Source of the DNA: Legionella steigerwaltii
GTDB lineage: Bacteria > Pseudomonadota > Gammaproteobacteria > Legionellales > Legionellaceae
Length of the DNA stretch: 64,000 nt
Assembly (NCBI RefSeq): GCF_001468065.1
Contig: NZ_LNYZ01000008.1
Coordinates: 146,359-210,358, forward strand
Reading direction: 5' to 3'
Shown: positions 8,653 through 21,500 of the stretch, piece by piece
How positions within the stretch are numbered: position 1 is the stretch's first letter
Layout: the number at the start of each line of letters is the position of its first letter
Notes under the pieces: model-generated
What the model was told of the DNA's origin: nothing
The model's input: the letters and a program-made list of their open reading frames with translations, nothing else
Databases searched by the model: none
Made by a program: the position numbers and the translations under genes

Positions 8653-11600
8653 TTAGACATCACATGCTTCTTTACAAAAGTGCTGTAACTTTTCGGTGAT
8701 TTTTTGAATTACTTTCGATCGTATTTCTTTTTCTCTTATAAAAAGATGTCCGCTATCAAATTGTTGAAATTCACAATGTCCTGAGGTGTGCTCGGCCCAA
8801 CCTAAATGGTCTTCTGGAGAGACCCAAGCATCGTGTTTTCCTAAAAATACAGTAGTGTTTAGCTTTAAAGGGTGTTCATCGCGATAAGTATAACTTTTTA
8901 CAATATTCATATCACCGATAAAAATGGGTAATAATACTTTAATGATGCTTTTGTTCATTCGTTCATCGCTGTAATCAACAATGCCATTTTCTTGAAATAC
9001 GATGGATAAAGCAGTTAATTGTTCGTCATCTAACTCACCAATTCGTTCAGAGTTTAAATCAAATAAATTGATATTCATGTGCTGCAGTTTTGCCAGCAGA
9101 TTATTTAAACTTTTGGATGGTACTCGTGGATCAGGATAGGCTGATGCAAAAAGATGGACAGGTGTGGGTAGGTGATGGCTACGTAAATATCGTGTCAGCT
9201 CAAAGCCAATCAGTGAACCAAAACTATGCCCAAAAAAGGCAAAAGGTAAATTAAATTGGGGTTTAAGTTGATGGGCTAATAAAGAAACTAAGGTGTCCAG
9301 GTTTGCAAGAGGTTGTTCTTCCATTCGATTTTCCCTACCTGGCAATTGCACTGGGCATACTTCAATAAAATCAGGGAATTCCTGCTGCCATTCGCGATAA
9401 ATGGAGGCGCCTCCACCACCATATGGAAAACAAAACAAACGAACTTGGGCATGTTCTTGCATTTTTCGATTGGCGATCCAAATGTTATCAAAATGGGTTG
9501 ATGGTGCAGGCTCTGGTTTCGCTCCTATCCATTGGCTTGATAACACATACTCAGCAATCTCATTAATTGATGGACCTTGCATCATCAATGGCAAAGAATA
9601 AGTAACGTTCAAACTGGATTCTATGATTCGGATTACGGCTAATGCCATTAGAGAGTCCATTCCTAATTCATGCAAGGATTGAAAGGGATTGAGATCACTC
9701 TGAGGCATTGAAAAGATAAGAGCGAATTGCTCGGTCAAATAATGGATCAATTTATTTTTACATGCGTCATAAGGCAAAGATAAATCAAGTTGAAACTGAG
9801 ACTGAATTTCCATGATTTGATTAATTTGTAGTGTATCGTTGAGTATGGTCATGCGTAGATCATGACATTGGGCGATTAAACGATAGTTTTTATCCAACAA
9901 ATACCAATCAGCAATGATGTGTTTTCCTTCTGGATGCAGTTCTTTTAATACCGTGTAGATGTATTTCTGGTCCTCTACTGAGCCATAAAACTCGATAGTG
10001 CCCATATGTGATGCAATATAGGGTTTAGTAAATTGTTCTGGCAATAGTAAAAAGAGGGTTTGAATGCAGGCATCGATGATGCCCGGATGCATTTGGGTTG
10101 CAAATTGTTTTCCACGTTCTGAGGCTTTAGGTTCGCGTAACTCACAAAATAATTCATTGTTGTTTGCCCAATATTGCTGGGCCCAACGAATGGTGTCACC
10201 CGCCGGCATCCCCATGCTGGTGATGCGATTGTAGAAAGTTTCGATACTTCCTGATGTAGGAAGTCGTTTGATCAATTCCTTCTTAGTTTCGAGTTGACTG
10301 GAGAGCGAAGTATTCAATGCTATAGTTCCTGTTGCATGCTCTATCCAATGTTCTTTGTCATTACAGCTGTAAAAACGAAATGATAATGCATCATGTTCCC
10401 TTTTCTCGATAATTAAGTGGACCAAAACAGTTTTTCCATCCAGAACTAATATCGGAGATAAAAAATTAAGATGATGCACACTAAAGGACACGGTGGGTTG
10501 TAATTGCTTTGTGGCATACGCTAACATTTCCAAATAATAACCTGCATGCAAAACATAAAACGTATCCTGGATCTCCGGCATTGTTTTTGTATCAAAGACA
10601 AACTCAAATTGTCGCGCGGATAAAGGCGAAGAAAGGACTTTGCCTCGCATTGGATAGCTTGTATTTATAAATTCACTTGAGCCTTGATCAAAGGTTGGCC
10701 AATAGATTTTGTGTTGCCATGGATAAAACGGCATATCCAGAGGCATATAAGTTCGTTCTGCTTCAAATTTTCTCCAATCAACCTGTGCATGGTTTACATA
10801 GTTTTTTGCTAAAAGTGGTAAATCTATGGTTGAAAACTCGGATATTTGGAGTGGCGTGCTGGTTTTTTTTAGTTCACGATTAATCAATATCTGTTTATTT
10901 TTAGTGTTAGGATCGGCACGCAAAATCTCCAGTTTTTGATAAAGATCTGCAATTGAACTGGTAATTATTGCTAAACGATGTATGTAATGAGAGCGCCTGA
11001 TATGGAGGTTATAACAGAGTTGTGCCAGGTTCGTTTCGGGATAGTTTTTTAAAAAATCACACCAACATTCAATCAAAGCAGATAATGCAGAGGGTTCTTT
11101 TGCCGAAATGGTGAATAATTCTTTATCCCGAGCAATGACATTTGTAGAATCGGGTTGTTCATTTACAGCAAGTTCTCGGAGCACAAGATGTGCATTGGCA
11201 CCACCAAAACCAAAACCACTCACTCCAGCAATACAAACATCACCATATCTAGGTAATTGTTCTGCTTTAAGTGGGATACGCAAAGAATAACGATCAAATG
11301 GAATATGTGGGTTCGCCTCAGCAAAATTAAGATGAGGTGGAAGCAAACCATTTTTTAAAGCTAAAGCTACTTTAATCACACTCATAATACCTGCTGCGGG
11401 CTCCAGATGGCCTACATTGGTTTTAACTGAGCTTATCCAGCATGGTTTTTGGGGATCGCGATTTTTACCGATGACCTCTCCCAAAGCTTGTACTTCAATA
11501 GGGTCTCCTAGAAAAGTTCCTGTTCCATGGCATTCGATATAGGAAACATGAGCAGGATCTGTTTTGGCTGCTCGATATGCTGAACGGAGTAAGTGTTCTT

Positions 11601-12528
11601 GTTGCAAACCATTGGGTGCAGTTAAACCATTTGTTTTGCCATCTTGGTTGATTGCTCCACCCATAATCACTGCATAGATTTTGTCTTTATCCTTTAATGC
11701 CTTGGAAAGTGGCTTCAGTACAATGGAACCGGCGCCTTCTCCTTGCACATAACCATCCGCTTTGGCATCAAAAGTGTGGCACTGTCCAGTAGGAGAGAGC
11801 ATCGTTGCTTTGGCCAAAACAGAGTGTATGGAAGGTAATAAATTGATATTCACCGCGCTGACTAGCGCGGTATCACATAATTTTGCTTGCAGGTTGAGAC
11901 ATGCTAATTGAATGGCGATCAACGAAGAGGAGCATGCTGTATCTAATACCAAACTGGGCCCGCGTAAATCGAATAAATACGATAAGCGATTTGCTGCCAT
12001 ACTGATAGCACTTCCGGTAGGAATAAACAAAGCATCCATATCCGAATCCAGTTTTTGCAGATGACTAAACTGGCTTGCGTATAAACTGGAAAAAACGCCC
12101 ATATTTGATCCTGCCAAGGTCTCAACAGTTAAACCGGCATCCTCAAGAGATTCATAGGCGACTTCCAATAAGATCCGTTGCTGTGGATCCATGCGCATGG
12201 CTTCGCGTGGACTAATGCCAAAAAAATACGCATCAAATGCCTCTATGCGTTGTAAATAACCACCCCAATAGGGCAAATTGGCATCACGTTGTTCTGGTTC
12301 TCGAGTTCCTTTCAGGAGTTCCCAACGCTCGTCGGGTATTGGGGAAATGACATTGTGACCTTGGCATAACAATTCCCAAAATTCTTGAGGGGTATTCGCA
12401 GAGGGTAAACGACAACTCATCCCAATAATTGCAACGGGGTCAAATGATTTTTCATTTTGTTCCTGCAAAAGCTTTTTTAGCTTTTGAATCATTAACAATG
12501 ATTTTTTTAAAGTAGTTGTATCATTCAT
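8653..12528 (-). CDS. AT-less type I polyketide synthase, terminal module (KS-DH*-ACP-TE)
   Basis: This encodes 1291 aa. Residues 1-25 form a charged helical docking segment. KS5 spans about 30-450 with active Cys199 in DTACSSS and the histidines of ECHGTGT and NVGHLEP. A DH-fold domain (about 635-880) keeps the second motif HPGIIDA but has lost the HxxxGxxxxP histidine, reading QDTFYVLHAGYYLEM with a four-residue deletion. The ACP has Ser959 (GMDSL). A thioesterase (about 1035-1285) has Ser1102 in GHSFGS and the terminal His in GHLF. There is no acyltransferase. It should add the fifth C2 unit and release the chain as an isocoumarin lactone; the DH-like domain may shape cyclisation. Its ATG overlaps the upstream synthase stop by 8 bases. 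Confidence 0.93.
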   Translation of the reverse strand: MNDTTTLKKSLLMIQKLKKLLQEQNEKSFDPVAIIGMSCRLPSANTPQEFWELLCQGHNVISPIPDERWELLKGTREPEQRDANLPYWGGYLQRIEAFDAYFFGISPREAMRMDPQQRILLEVAYESLEDAGLTVETLAGSNMGVFSSLYASQFSHLQKLDSDMDALFIPTGSAISMAANRLSYLFDLRGPSLVLDTACSSSLIAIQLACLNLQAKLCDTALVSAVNINLLPSIHSVLAKATMLSPTGQCHTFDAKADGYVQGEGAGSIVLKPLSKALKDKDKIYAVIMGGAINQDGKTNGLTAPNGLQQEHLLRSAYRAAKTDPAHVSYIECHGTGTFLGDPIEVQALGEVIGKNRDPQKPCWISSVKTNVGHLEPAAGIMSVIKVALALKNGLLPPHLNFAEANPHIPFDRYSLRIPLKAEQLPRYGDVCIAGVSGFGFGGANAHLVLRELAVNEQPDSTNVIARDKELFTISAKEPSALSALIECWCDFLKNYPETNLAQLCYNLHIRRSHYIHRLAIITSSIADLYQKLEILRADPNTKNKQILINRELKKTSTPLQISEFSTIDLPLLAKNYVNHAQVDWRKFEAERTYMPLDMPFYPWQHKIYWPTFDQGSSEFINTSYPMRGKVLSSPLSARQFEFVFDTKTMPEIQDTFYVLHAGYYLEMLAYATKQLQPTVSFSVHHLNFLSPILVLDGKTVLVHLIIEKREHDALSFRFYSCNDKEHWIEHATGTIALNTSLSSQLETKKELIKRLPTSGSIETFYNRITSMGMPAGDTIRWAQQYWANNNELFCELREPKASERGKQFATQMHPGIIDACIQTLFLLLPEQFTKPYIASHMGTIEFYGSVEDQKYIYTVLKELHPEGKHIIADWYLLDKNYRLIAQCHDLRMTILNDTLQINQIMEIQSQFQLDLSLPYDACKNKLIHYLTEQFALIFSMPQSDLNPFQSLHELGMDSLMALAVIRIIESSLNVTYSLPLMMQGPSINEIAEYVLSSQWIGAKPEPAPSTHFDNIWIANRKMQEHAQVRLFCFPYGGGGASIYREWQQEFPDFIEVCPVQLPGRENRMEEQPLANLDTLVSLLAHQLKPQFNLPFAFFGHSFGSLIGFELTRYLRSHHLPTPVHLFASAYPDPRVPSKSLNNLLAKLQHMNINLFDLNSERIGELDDEQLTALSIVFQENGIVDYSDERMNKSIIKVLLPIFIGDMNIVKSYTYRDEHPLKLNTTVFLGKHDAWVSPEDHLGWAEHTSGHCEFQQFDSGHLFIREKEIRSKVIQKITEKLQHFCKEACDV
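12521..12528 (-). promoter_or_regulatory. 8-base start/stop overlap coupling the two synthase genes
   Basis: On the minus strand the bases ATGAATGA contain the ATG of the downstream synthase and the TGA stop of the upstream one. Such overlaps usually give translational coupling and matched protein amounts. The acidic tail of the first protein and the basic helical head of the second are suited to dock. Confidence 0.8.
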
Positions 12529-15500
12529 AGGTAAGCTCTAGCTCTTTTAATTCCAATTCAAGCAGTTCATTGAGTTGTGCATCGTTTAATTGATCCAAAT
12601 CAATCGTTCCTTCGGCACTAAAAAGTGGTGCAGGACTGGGTTCGCAGTTTATTTGCACCCGTTGCATGATGTAATCTGTCAATTGATTTAGGGTGGGGTA
12701 GCGGTATAAATCCATCGGTGCGACCACATCAGGGAAGTGTTTGCCCAGCTCTTCGGTATAATCGATGCCGGTAATGGAGTCCATCCCATAGTGTTGGAAG
12801 GGAGTTTCCCGGTCAATTTCAGCCACTTCTAATCCTAATACGGTGGCAAAGAGATTCAGAACTAATGCAATAATTTCTTCCGGGGTTAATGAAGAAACGA
12901 CTGCGGTTGGTGGGCTTGCAGCATATTTAGCGACGAAATAGTTAAAGAAATCAAGTTGCTTGGCGGTGGGATTCACTTGTAAGAATTTCTTCCATTGAAT
13001 CTTACACACGGTAATTTCAGCACGATTAAGTCTGAGGAGGGTATGAAACAGTGCAACTCCTTCTTTAATACTCAAAGAAGCCATGCCCACAGCATCTAAA
13101 AATGCATCATGATTATGTCGGTGACTCATCCCTTTTTCCGACCAGGCGACCCAGTTAATGCTGGATGCGGGTAATTGCATACCGCGACGATACAGAGCAA
13201 GACCGCTCATAAATTCATTTGCTACGGCATAGGCACTCAGCCCAGCCATGCCAAAATGGGGCACTGCTGCAATAGAAGAAAACAACACGAAACATGATAA
13301 TGGAGCTTGCAAAAAGAGTTCATGCAATACCAATGAGCCTTGTATTTTTACGCGTATCACATTGTTCCATAATGCTTCATCCATATCGGCAATTGTGACA
13401 TTATCTGTAGTGATTCCAGCCAAATGGAAAACGCCATCAATGGACTGCTGCCATGCTTTTTCGGCATCCATGATGACCTTGTGCATTTGTTCTTTGTCAG
13501 CCACATCGACTGCAGCATATCGAACTTGTGCTCCTTTCGCTTCTAATTGTCTGAGCCAAGTATTTTTCTCTGCAGTTTGCGGGGACAGTTCTGTAGTTCC
13601 CGTAAGTAAAATAAAGCGCGTACCCTGGGCTACAATAAATTCCGCTATTTCATAACCTAAAGCACCTAAACCGCCAGTAATTAGTGCAGCAACAGGAGTA
13701 CTGCAGGAAGGCGGCATCTCATGATTTTTTGGCATTTCATAAGGCATAAAGCGAATGGTGTAGCGTTCCGCAGCACGATAGGCAATGTGATTTTGCTGGG
13801 TTTGATACAGAGTCAATTCTTTGGCCAGGATCTTCGAATGATGCTCCATACGTTCATCCACATCCAAATCAAGCAGTAAGGCTTGGTATTTTGCCTGTTC
13901 AGCGGCAAAAATACGGGTCATGGACCAAAGATGGTGTTGCCAGATGTTCACGGAATCACTGGGATTCACGTATTGAGCAGATTGTGATGCAAGACAAAAG
14001 ATTAATTGATGTTGCCAAGAATGCTGGATCATGGCTTGGAACAGATATAATAATGCCTTGGCGGGATCTGATTGGTTTTCTTTGCTTGCAGTATGCTCAG
14101 AACATAAATAGATGATTCCGCGTAAATGTTCTTGATGCAATGCATGGACTGCGGCAAATAATTGGTCATAATCTGCTTTTTGAGACCCATTAATTGCGAA
14201 TTCATCATGATGAATCGATACAAATTGATTGCTTGCAAAACAATAAATACTGCTAGCAAATTCTTGTCTCAATACAGGAACTGATTCTTGGTCACAAAAA
14301 ATAAGCCATTTCCCCTTATTTTTTGTCAGTCCAGGCTGAGTTGTTTGCGGATTTTTCTCCCATTGGGTCATGTAAAGCCAATCTTGGACATCAACTATGT
14401 CCATATCGGGCGCTGCAGCCGGAGTAGTTGGTTGCACAGTGGGTAACACGATGGGAGATGTTTCTACTTCCTTAGTAGGTATCCAGCAACGTCGTTTGGT
14501 AAATGGATAGGTAGGTAACGAGATCATATTAGGGAGTACTTGTTTGTATAATTGTTCCCAATCAATTTTTGTTCCATTAATCCAAAGCTGGACTAACTCT
14601 TCATACCGTGCGTTGCTGATTAATTCTGCTAATTGAGCTGCTGGTTGAGGATTACTCTGTGCATGATGATTTATCCAGTTACCCTGAGGATAATTCGCCA
14701 AAGCTGCAAGCAATTCCTCTTTGTTGCTGGCAATCACTGCAAATCGTGCGGCCATATGCTCTCGCCCTGTTTGCAAAGTAAAACATGCATCTCTGAGCCA
14801 TTCTTGATTTTCGGTATAACGGTTTTGCAGCAAATAGTGATGCATTTGCTGTATTTTTGCCGCCAATCGCTCCTCATTTAATGCAGAGAGTAAAAAGATA
14901 TATGGGCTATTTACCAGAGTTTGTTGTTTTATTGGTGGTATGTATTCCTCAATAATCATATGTACGTTCGCACCACCTGCACCAAAGGAACTGACTCCGG
15001 CGCGACGCGGTACATGATGATTAGGTTTCCAATCAGTGAGTTCTTGTTGTACATAAAAAGGCGAGTTTTTAAAATCAATAAAGGGATTTAATTGGGCGCT
15101 ATGTAATGTGGGCACTAGTTTTTGATGACGCATTTGCAAGAGTACCTTGGCCAATTGCGATACGCCTGCTGCGGACTCCAAATGTCCAATATTGGATTTG
15201 ACCGAGCCGATCGCACAAAATTGCTTGTCTTCCGTATAGTGTTCAAAGGCATCTTGCAAGCCCCGAATTTCTATGGGGTCTCCTAAAGAGGTTCCTGTAC
15301 CATGGGCTTCAATATACGATACAGTTCGAGCATCAATATTCGCATTCTTTAAGGCTTGGAGAATCACAGCCGCTTGAGCATTGGGATTAGGAACAGTATA
15401 GCCGCTGGTTTTCCCACCATGGTTCATACTACTCCCTTTAATTACCCCATAAATCATATCATTATCGGCAATTGCATCAGCCAAAGGCTTCAATAATACA

Positions 15501-18500
15501 GAACCAACACCTTCTGCGGGGACATAACCGGTTCCACCTTCAGCAAAACTGGCACAACGCCCTTGTTCGGACATAAAATTAAAACTGCCTAGGAAGTGGT
15601 ACTTGCTGGGATGTAAGGACAAATTAACGCCGCCAGCAATCGCCATCCTGCAATCGCCTCGTAACAGACTCTCGCAGGCTAAATGGATTGCTGCCAAGGA
15701 GGATGAACAGGCTGTATCGACCACAAAGCTTGGGCCGTTTACATCAAGGAAGTAGGAAATCCGGTTTGCTACTGAGAACGATTGGATATCCAGTGGCACA
15801 CGATTTCCCTTTTGCCACTCTTCCGCAATAAATAAAGGGTAAAAATTATAAGTTACGCCAGCAAATACACCGACTGAATTGTTCGCCTTACGTTTTAATT
15901 TGTCACGTGTATAACCTGCATCTTCCAGAGTAGACCATACCGATTGCATGAATAAACGTTCTTGGGGATCCATGAGCCCAGCATCGCGTGGCGAGATATT
16001 AAAAAACAAGGGATCGAATTTATCGACATCAGGAATAAAGCCTCCATGTGGGAAATAGTGTTCTTCTCCTCCGATCACTACAGGATAGTCTTTATAATTC
16101 CAGCGATCAGCCGGTACCTCACCCACACAATTACGTCCTGAGCTTAAGTTATGCCAAAACTCATCCATAGAGTTGGCCATAGGGAATGTGCCATTTAAGC
16201 CAATAATTGCAATATCGCGAGATGATTGGTTCCAGTGTTCATGAGTTGATGTTATGGGTTTTACGGCTTCTATCTCAAGAGGGATTGCTGCTGGCTTGGC
16301 ATGGATCGCAGATACCAGGTCAGACAATTTTTCTTTATAGTTTTTGATAAAATATTTGGCTAAATCATTTAACCGATTGCGTTCATAGAGTAACGTTTTG
16401 GGTAAGGTGCCAAAGTCTTTTTCCAAACGATTAGTAATTTCCAAGCCAATCAATGAGTCAACACCATAAACCTCATAGGTTTCATCCAATTGAATGAGTT
16501 CAGGAGCCGTACGTAATTTTTCCGCGAAGATTTGCTGTAAATAGGTTAATACCTGACTGGAAAGATCCATTTCTACCGGGAGGACTCGCTTGCTTACTGG
16601 TGCGAGGACTGTGGGTGCTGGTGTGGTATTCAATTCCTGATCATACCAATAGCGTTGTTTGATGAATGGGTAAGCAGGTAAAGTACCTAATCGCGATATT
16701 CTTTCCCCAAAATATACGTGTTGCCAGTCAATCGCATAATGTTTCGTATAGAGATCAGCCAGGATAAATAATTTGTGGCGATACTGGTCTGGATTGTCTG
16801 ACTGGTGCAACGCATTAATTGCTGCTTGATATACTTCATCAAATACTGGTCCCTGAATCGTCAAGGTTTGACCTTCATTTAACATGCAATATTCCGGAAT
16901 TTCATGTTGGATTAACAACGTCAACGCGTGGAGTAATGCATCAATAGAGTCTACTACCAGAGCACAGCGGTACACAAAATGAGCACGACCAGCGTTCAGT
17001 GTAAAACTGAGTGAAGGTAAGCAAACCGTTTCTTTATTTTGGTTCAGCCATTGATACAGGTCTTCTATTTTTTGTTGCAAACTCTCTTGGTGTTTGGCTG
17101 AAAGAGCAATTAAATAACAGGGTTTCGTTTGATGAGGCCCAACGATGGTCTGGTGGGGGCGACCTTCCTCAAGAACAATATGAGCATTAGTGCCACCAAA
17201 TCCAAAAGAACTAACGCCAGCACGCAATGGGATATCTTCTCCAGCTTCATTTTTGATGCGTTGCCAGGTTTGCGTCTCTTTGAGGATGTAGAAAGGTGTA
17301 TTGATTAAATTGATATAAGGATTTAACTCATTTAAATGCAAAATACCGGGTAAGGTTTCATGGGTCATGGCCATAATCAGCTTGATTACCCCTGCAATTC
17401 CTGATGCAGGCTCTAAATGACCGATATTGGTTTTTACAGAACCTAAAGCAATCGAGTCTGGTTTGATTTCAGATGCAAGTAAAGTAGTAAATGCACGTTT
17501 CAATCCTTCAATCTCTACCGGATCACCTAAGGCCGTTCCCGTACCATGGGTTTCAATGTAAGTCACTGTATCTGGGTTGAAATTGGCTTGAGTGTAAGCA
17601 CGAATTAATAACTCACTTTGTGCGGCAGCATTAGGTGCCGTCAGGGATTGCGCCTTCCCGCCATGATTTACTGCCGAGGCTTTTATAACCCCATAGATAT
17701 GATCTCCATCTTCTTGTGCTTGTTTTAAGGGTTTTAGTAAAAGGCCGGCTACGCCTTCTCCTTTGACATAGCCATTTGCAGTCTTATCAAAACTTTTGCA
17801 ACGCCCATCGGCAGATAAGGCGCCTAATTGGCTCGTGACCACCAGGGTATCTGGACTTAATATAAGGCTTACGCCGCCCGCAATTGCCATATCACACTCC
17901 CCATGGCGAATGGCTTGTACCGCGCGGTGAATGGCAACCAGAGAGCTTGAGCAGGCGGTATCGATGGCTTCACTCGGACCTTGAAAATTGAAAAAATAGG
18001 AAACGCGATTGGCAATCATGCTATGTGAGTTACCTGTAGCAATAAATCCATGATGTTCTTTTTGTTGTTTGGCAATTAACGTTTGATATTCGCTAAACTC
18101 AACACCGGCAAAAACCCCAATGCTCTGTGAGGATAAAGCAAACGGATCGTAGCCTGCATCTTCAATGACTTTCCATGCGATTTCCAAAAAGAGTCGTTGT
18201 TGTGGATCCATAAGATTTGCTTCGCGGGCTGAAATATTAAAGAAGCCTGCGTCGAATTGATCGAAATTGTTGATAAAAGCACCCCATTTGGTGTTACTTT
18301 GATTTGCTTCAATGCCGTAATGATCACGCCAGTCCCAGCGTTCTGCAGGGATCTCAGTCACTAAATCATGACCATCAACCAAATGTTGCCAAAATGAGCT
18401 AAGGTCATCTGATTGAGGGAAAAGTCCTTGCATACCGATAATCGCAATCGAATCCGCTTCATCAGTTACAATACGTCTGGACTTTACTGGATGAGTATTA

Positions 18501-21500
18501 ACGTGCAGTTGGGCTACTTGATGATGGGTTGTCGCCACTGCTTCGGGAAATTGATTTATAAGATATTGGCTGATTGCTAAGACACTACTGTGAGTAAAGA
18601 AAACGGCAGGTGTGAATTCTACTTTGTAGTGTTCCGCAATCTTTTTGGCCAATTCAATAAAATGCACTGAATCCATCCCATATTCACCAAGATTTTTTTC
18701 GATTGCAATTCGGTGTTGCGTTATTTTCAAGATTTGAATAATGTGCCGCACCAGAAACGAGTTTACTTTATCAATAAGCCCATTTTGCGTTAATGTCCAA
18801 TTGATTGGCTTTTCTTGAGCAAAAGCAAGTTGTTCCTCATCAGAGTACCAATAACGTTCTTTGGCAAAAGGATAGGTAGGTAAAGATATTTTTTTCCTGG
18901 ATTCACCGGCGTGGATATGATTCCAATCCAGATTTTGACCCTCCACATAAAATTTTGCCAGCGTCAGCAAAGCCTCTTGATAGTGAGTGGCTTGTGACAA
19001 TTGTTGCATCACTAGAGGTAAAAGCGTTGTGTTAATTAGGTGGTTTTCAGATTTATTGCCCGCATTTTGTTGCATAAACAAGTGCGCTGGATTTTGTCGT
19101 GCTTTAAGTTGTTGAATTAAACGGATCACCTCATCAAGTGAGCTGGCAACCATGGAACAACGATACTCAAAATGACTTCTGCCTGCATTTAAGGTGTAGC
19201 TAACCTGTTCTAGCTGTGCTGATGGATTTTGCTCTAGCCAAGCCAATAAATCATCGAGACGTTGATTTAAGGCGATTTCGGTTTTGGCCGATAGCGTGAG
19301 CAAATAATGCGATTTATTCCTTGTCGAAGAAGAAAATACCTCCGGTGCTTCAGACAAAATCAAATGGGCATTCGAACCTCCTGCACCAAAAGAGCTAATT
19401 CCGGCAATTCGTGGTAAATTGACCAATGGTTGTGCCCATTCACTGATGGTTTGCTGTACACGAAATGGGGTGAGTGACCAGTCTATGTTGGTATTCAATG
19501 GTTCAGAGAAAAGTGAAGGAACTAAGGTGCGGTGTTGTAATTGCAATACCACTTTGGTGACTGCAGCGATTCCTGCGGCAGACTCACAATGACCGATATT
19601 CGATTTGACTGAACCAAGTGCACAGTGGTGTTGTATGGATTGGCCGAATACTTTATTTAATCCGGCAATTTCAATAGGGTCTCCCAGCGAAGTTCCTGTG
19701 CCATGTGCCTCGATATAACTGACTTGTGCCGGATCGACATTGGCTTTTTGGTAGGTTTCTGCAAGTAACTCAGCTTGCGCATTCGGGTTGGGTACCGTGT
19801 AACCATTTGTTTTACCACCATGATTGAGGTGACTTCCCTTAATTACCGCATAAATAAGATCGCCATCTTCCAGTGCTTTATCCAGGGGTTTGAGCAATAC
19901 TGCGCCAACGGCTTCACCTGGTACATAACCATCGCCGCCTTCACCAAAGCTGCGGCAATGTCCGTCACGTGCTAAAAACTTTCCGTGGCTCAGCAAAAGG
20001 TACTTATTGGGATGCAGCGACAGATTCACTCCACCAGCAAGTGCCATGTCACATTCGCCTTCATGGATGCTTTGACAGGCTAAATGGATGGCCGTAAGCG
20101 AAGAAGAGCACATGGTATCCAGCGCGATACTTGGACCATGAAAATCAAAAAAATAGGAAACCCGATTTGCAATGGAAGCAAAAACTGAGTTTGTTGGTGA
20201 AAACCGCGATGATTCATGACCAAACAACTGGTACTGACCATACATCACACCTACATAGACTCCAATTTTTCCCCCAGCTAATGCTTCACGAGCATATCCG
20301 GCATCTTCTATAGTTTTCCAAGCTGTTTCTAAAAATAATCGTTCTTGAGGATCCATTAACGCTGCTTCGCGTGGTGAAATATTGAAAAACAAGGGGTCAA
20401 ATTGATCCACATCCCTTAAAAAGCCGCCCCATTTGCTGTACATTTTACCCTGGTGCTCTTGATGGGCATCAAAATAATCTGCCCAGTCCCATCTATTCTT
20501 AGGGATTTCTGTAACGCAGTCTTTGCCTGCGCAAAGGTTGTGCCAAAACTCGGTTAAATCATCCGCCTCGGGATAGCGTCCACTAATACCAATAATGGCG
20601 ATGTCTTGAGATTTTGATGAATTTTTTTTAAAACCAAGAGGTTTGGGCCTTGTTATTATGTTAAGGATTTTCCCTTCTCCCCATGGGAACAGGGCGGATG
20701 AGGGTATTGATTGTGGACAATGAGCCCTCAGCCCAGCCCCTCTCCCACTTGCGGGATAGGGGATTCTTAACTCATGGGAGTGATGTTCTATGAAGTATTC
20801 AGTTAAATCAGCCAAGTTGCGACATTCAAAAAATAGTGTTTTGGGTAACGCGGTGAACTCTTTGGCCAGGCGTTGATTGAGTTGAATAATCATTAAAGAG
20901 TCGATGCCATAATTTTCGAAAGGCGAATTTCTATCAATACTTTCTGGCGAACACTTTAAGGTTTCGGCGAGTATGTTCTTTAAAAACTCTTCGGTTTGTT
21001 CATGTAAATTGCGATTTACTCCTTTGGAAGAAGTTATAGATTGTTTCAACACTGAATTTTTTTGCATTGCATGCATGAGTTTTTGCTGATAACCCGGGAG
21101 AACAATAAAATTTGCAACAGAGTGATGTAAAGCGTGCAGGAAGGCGCTCAATCCTTGCTGAGTGGATAAACTCAGAATACCTAAAGTTTGCTCAAGTTCC
21201 TGTTGGTATTCGGGAGCAATATGTAGTCCCCCCTCTTCCCAAAGAGGCCAGTTAATTGAAAGAGTATGTCCATAACAGTCCCCCTGAGCTCTTTGTTTCT
21301 CTCGTTCGCAGGCAAATTCATCGAGAAAACGATTGGCATAGGCATAATCACTTTGTCCTAAATTACCAAACACTGCTGAGGCGGATGAAAACAGAATGAA
21401 AAAATCTAAAGGCTCTTTACATGTTGCAGTATGCAAATTACAGGCGCCATAAATTTTGGGTGCTACAACCTTTTCTATTTCGGGTATTGTTTTATTGACA

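Noticed and set aside
13248..13655. 135-aa open frame on the plus strand inside the giant synthase
   Set aside because: It is antisense to the KR of module 4, whose reading frame is fully conserved; no ribosome-binding site or recognisable protein.
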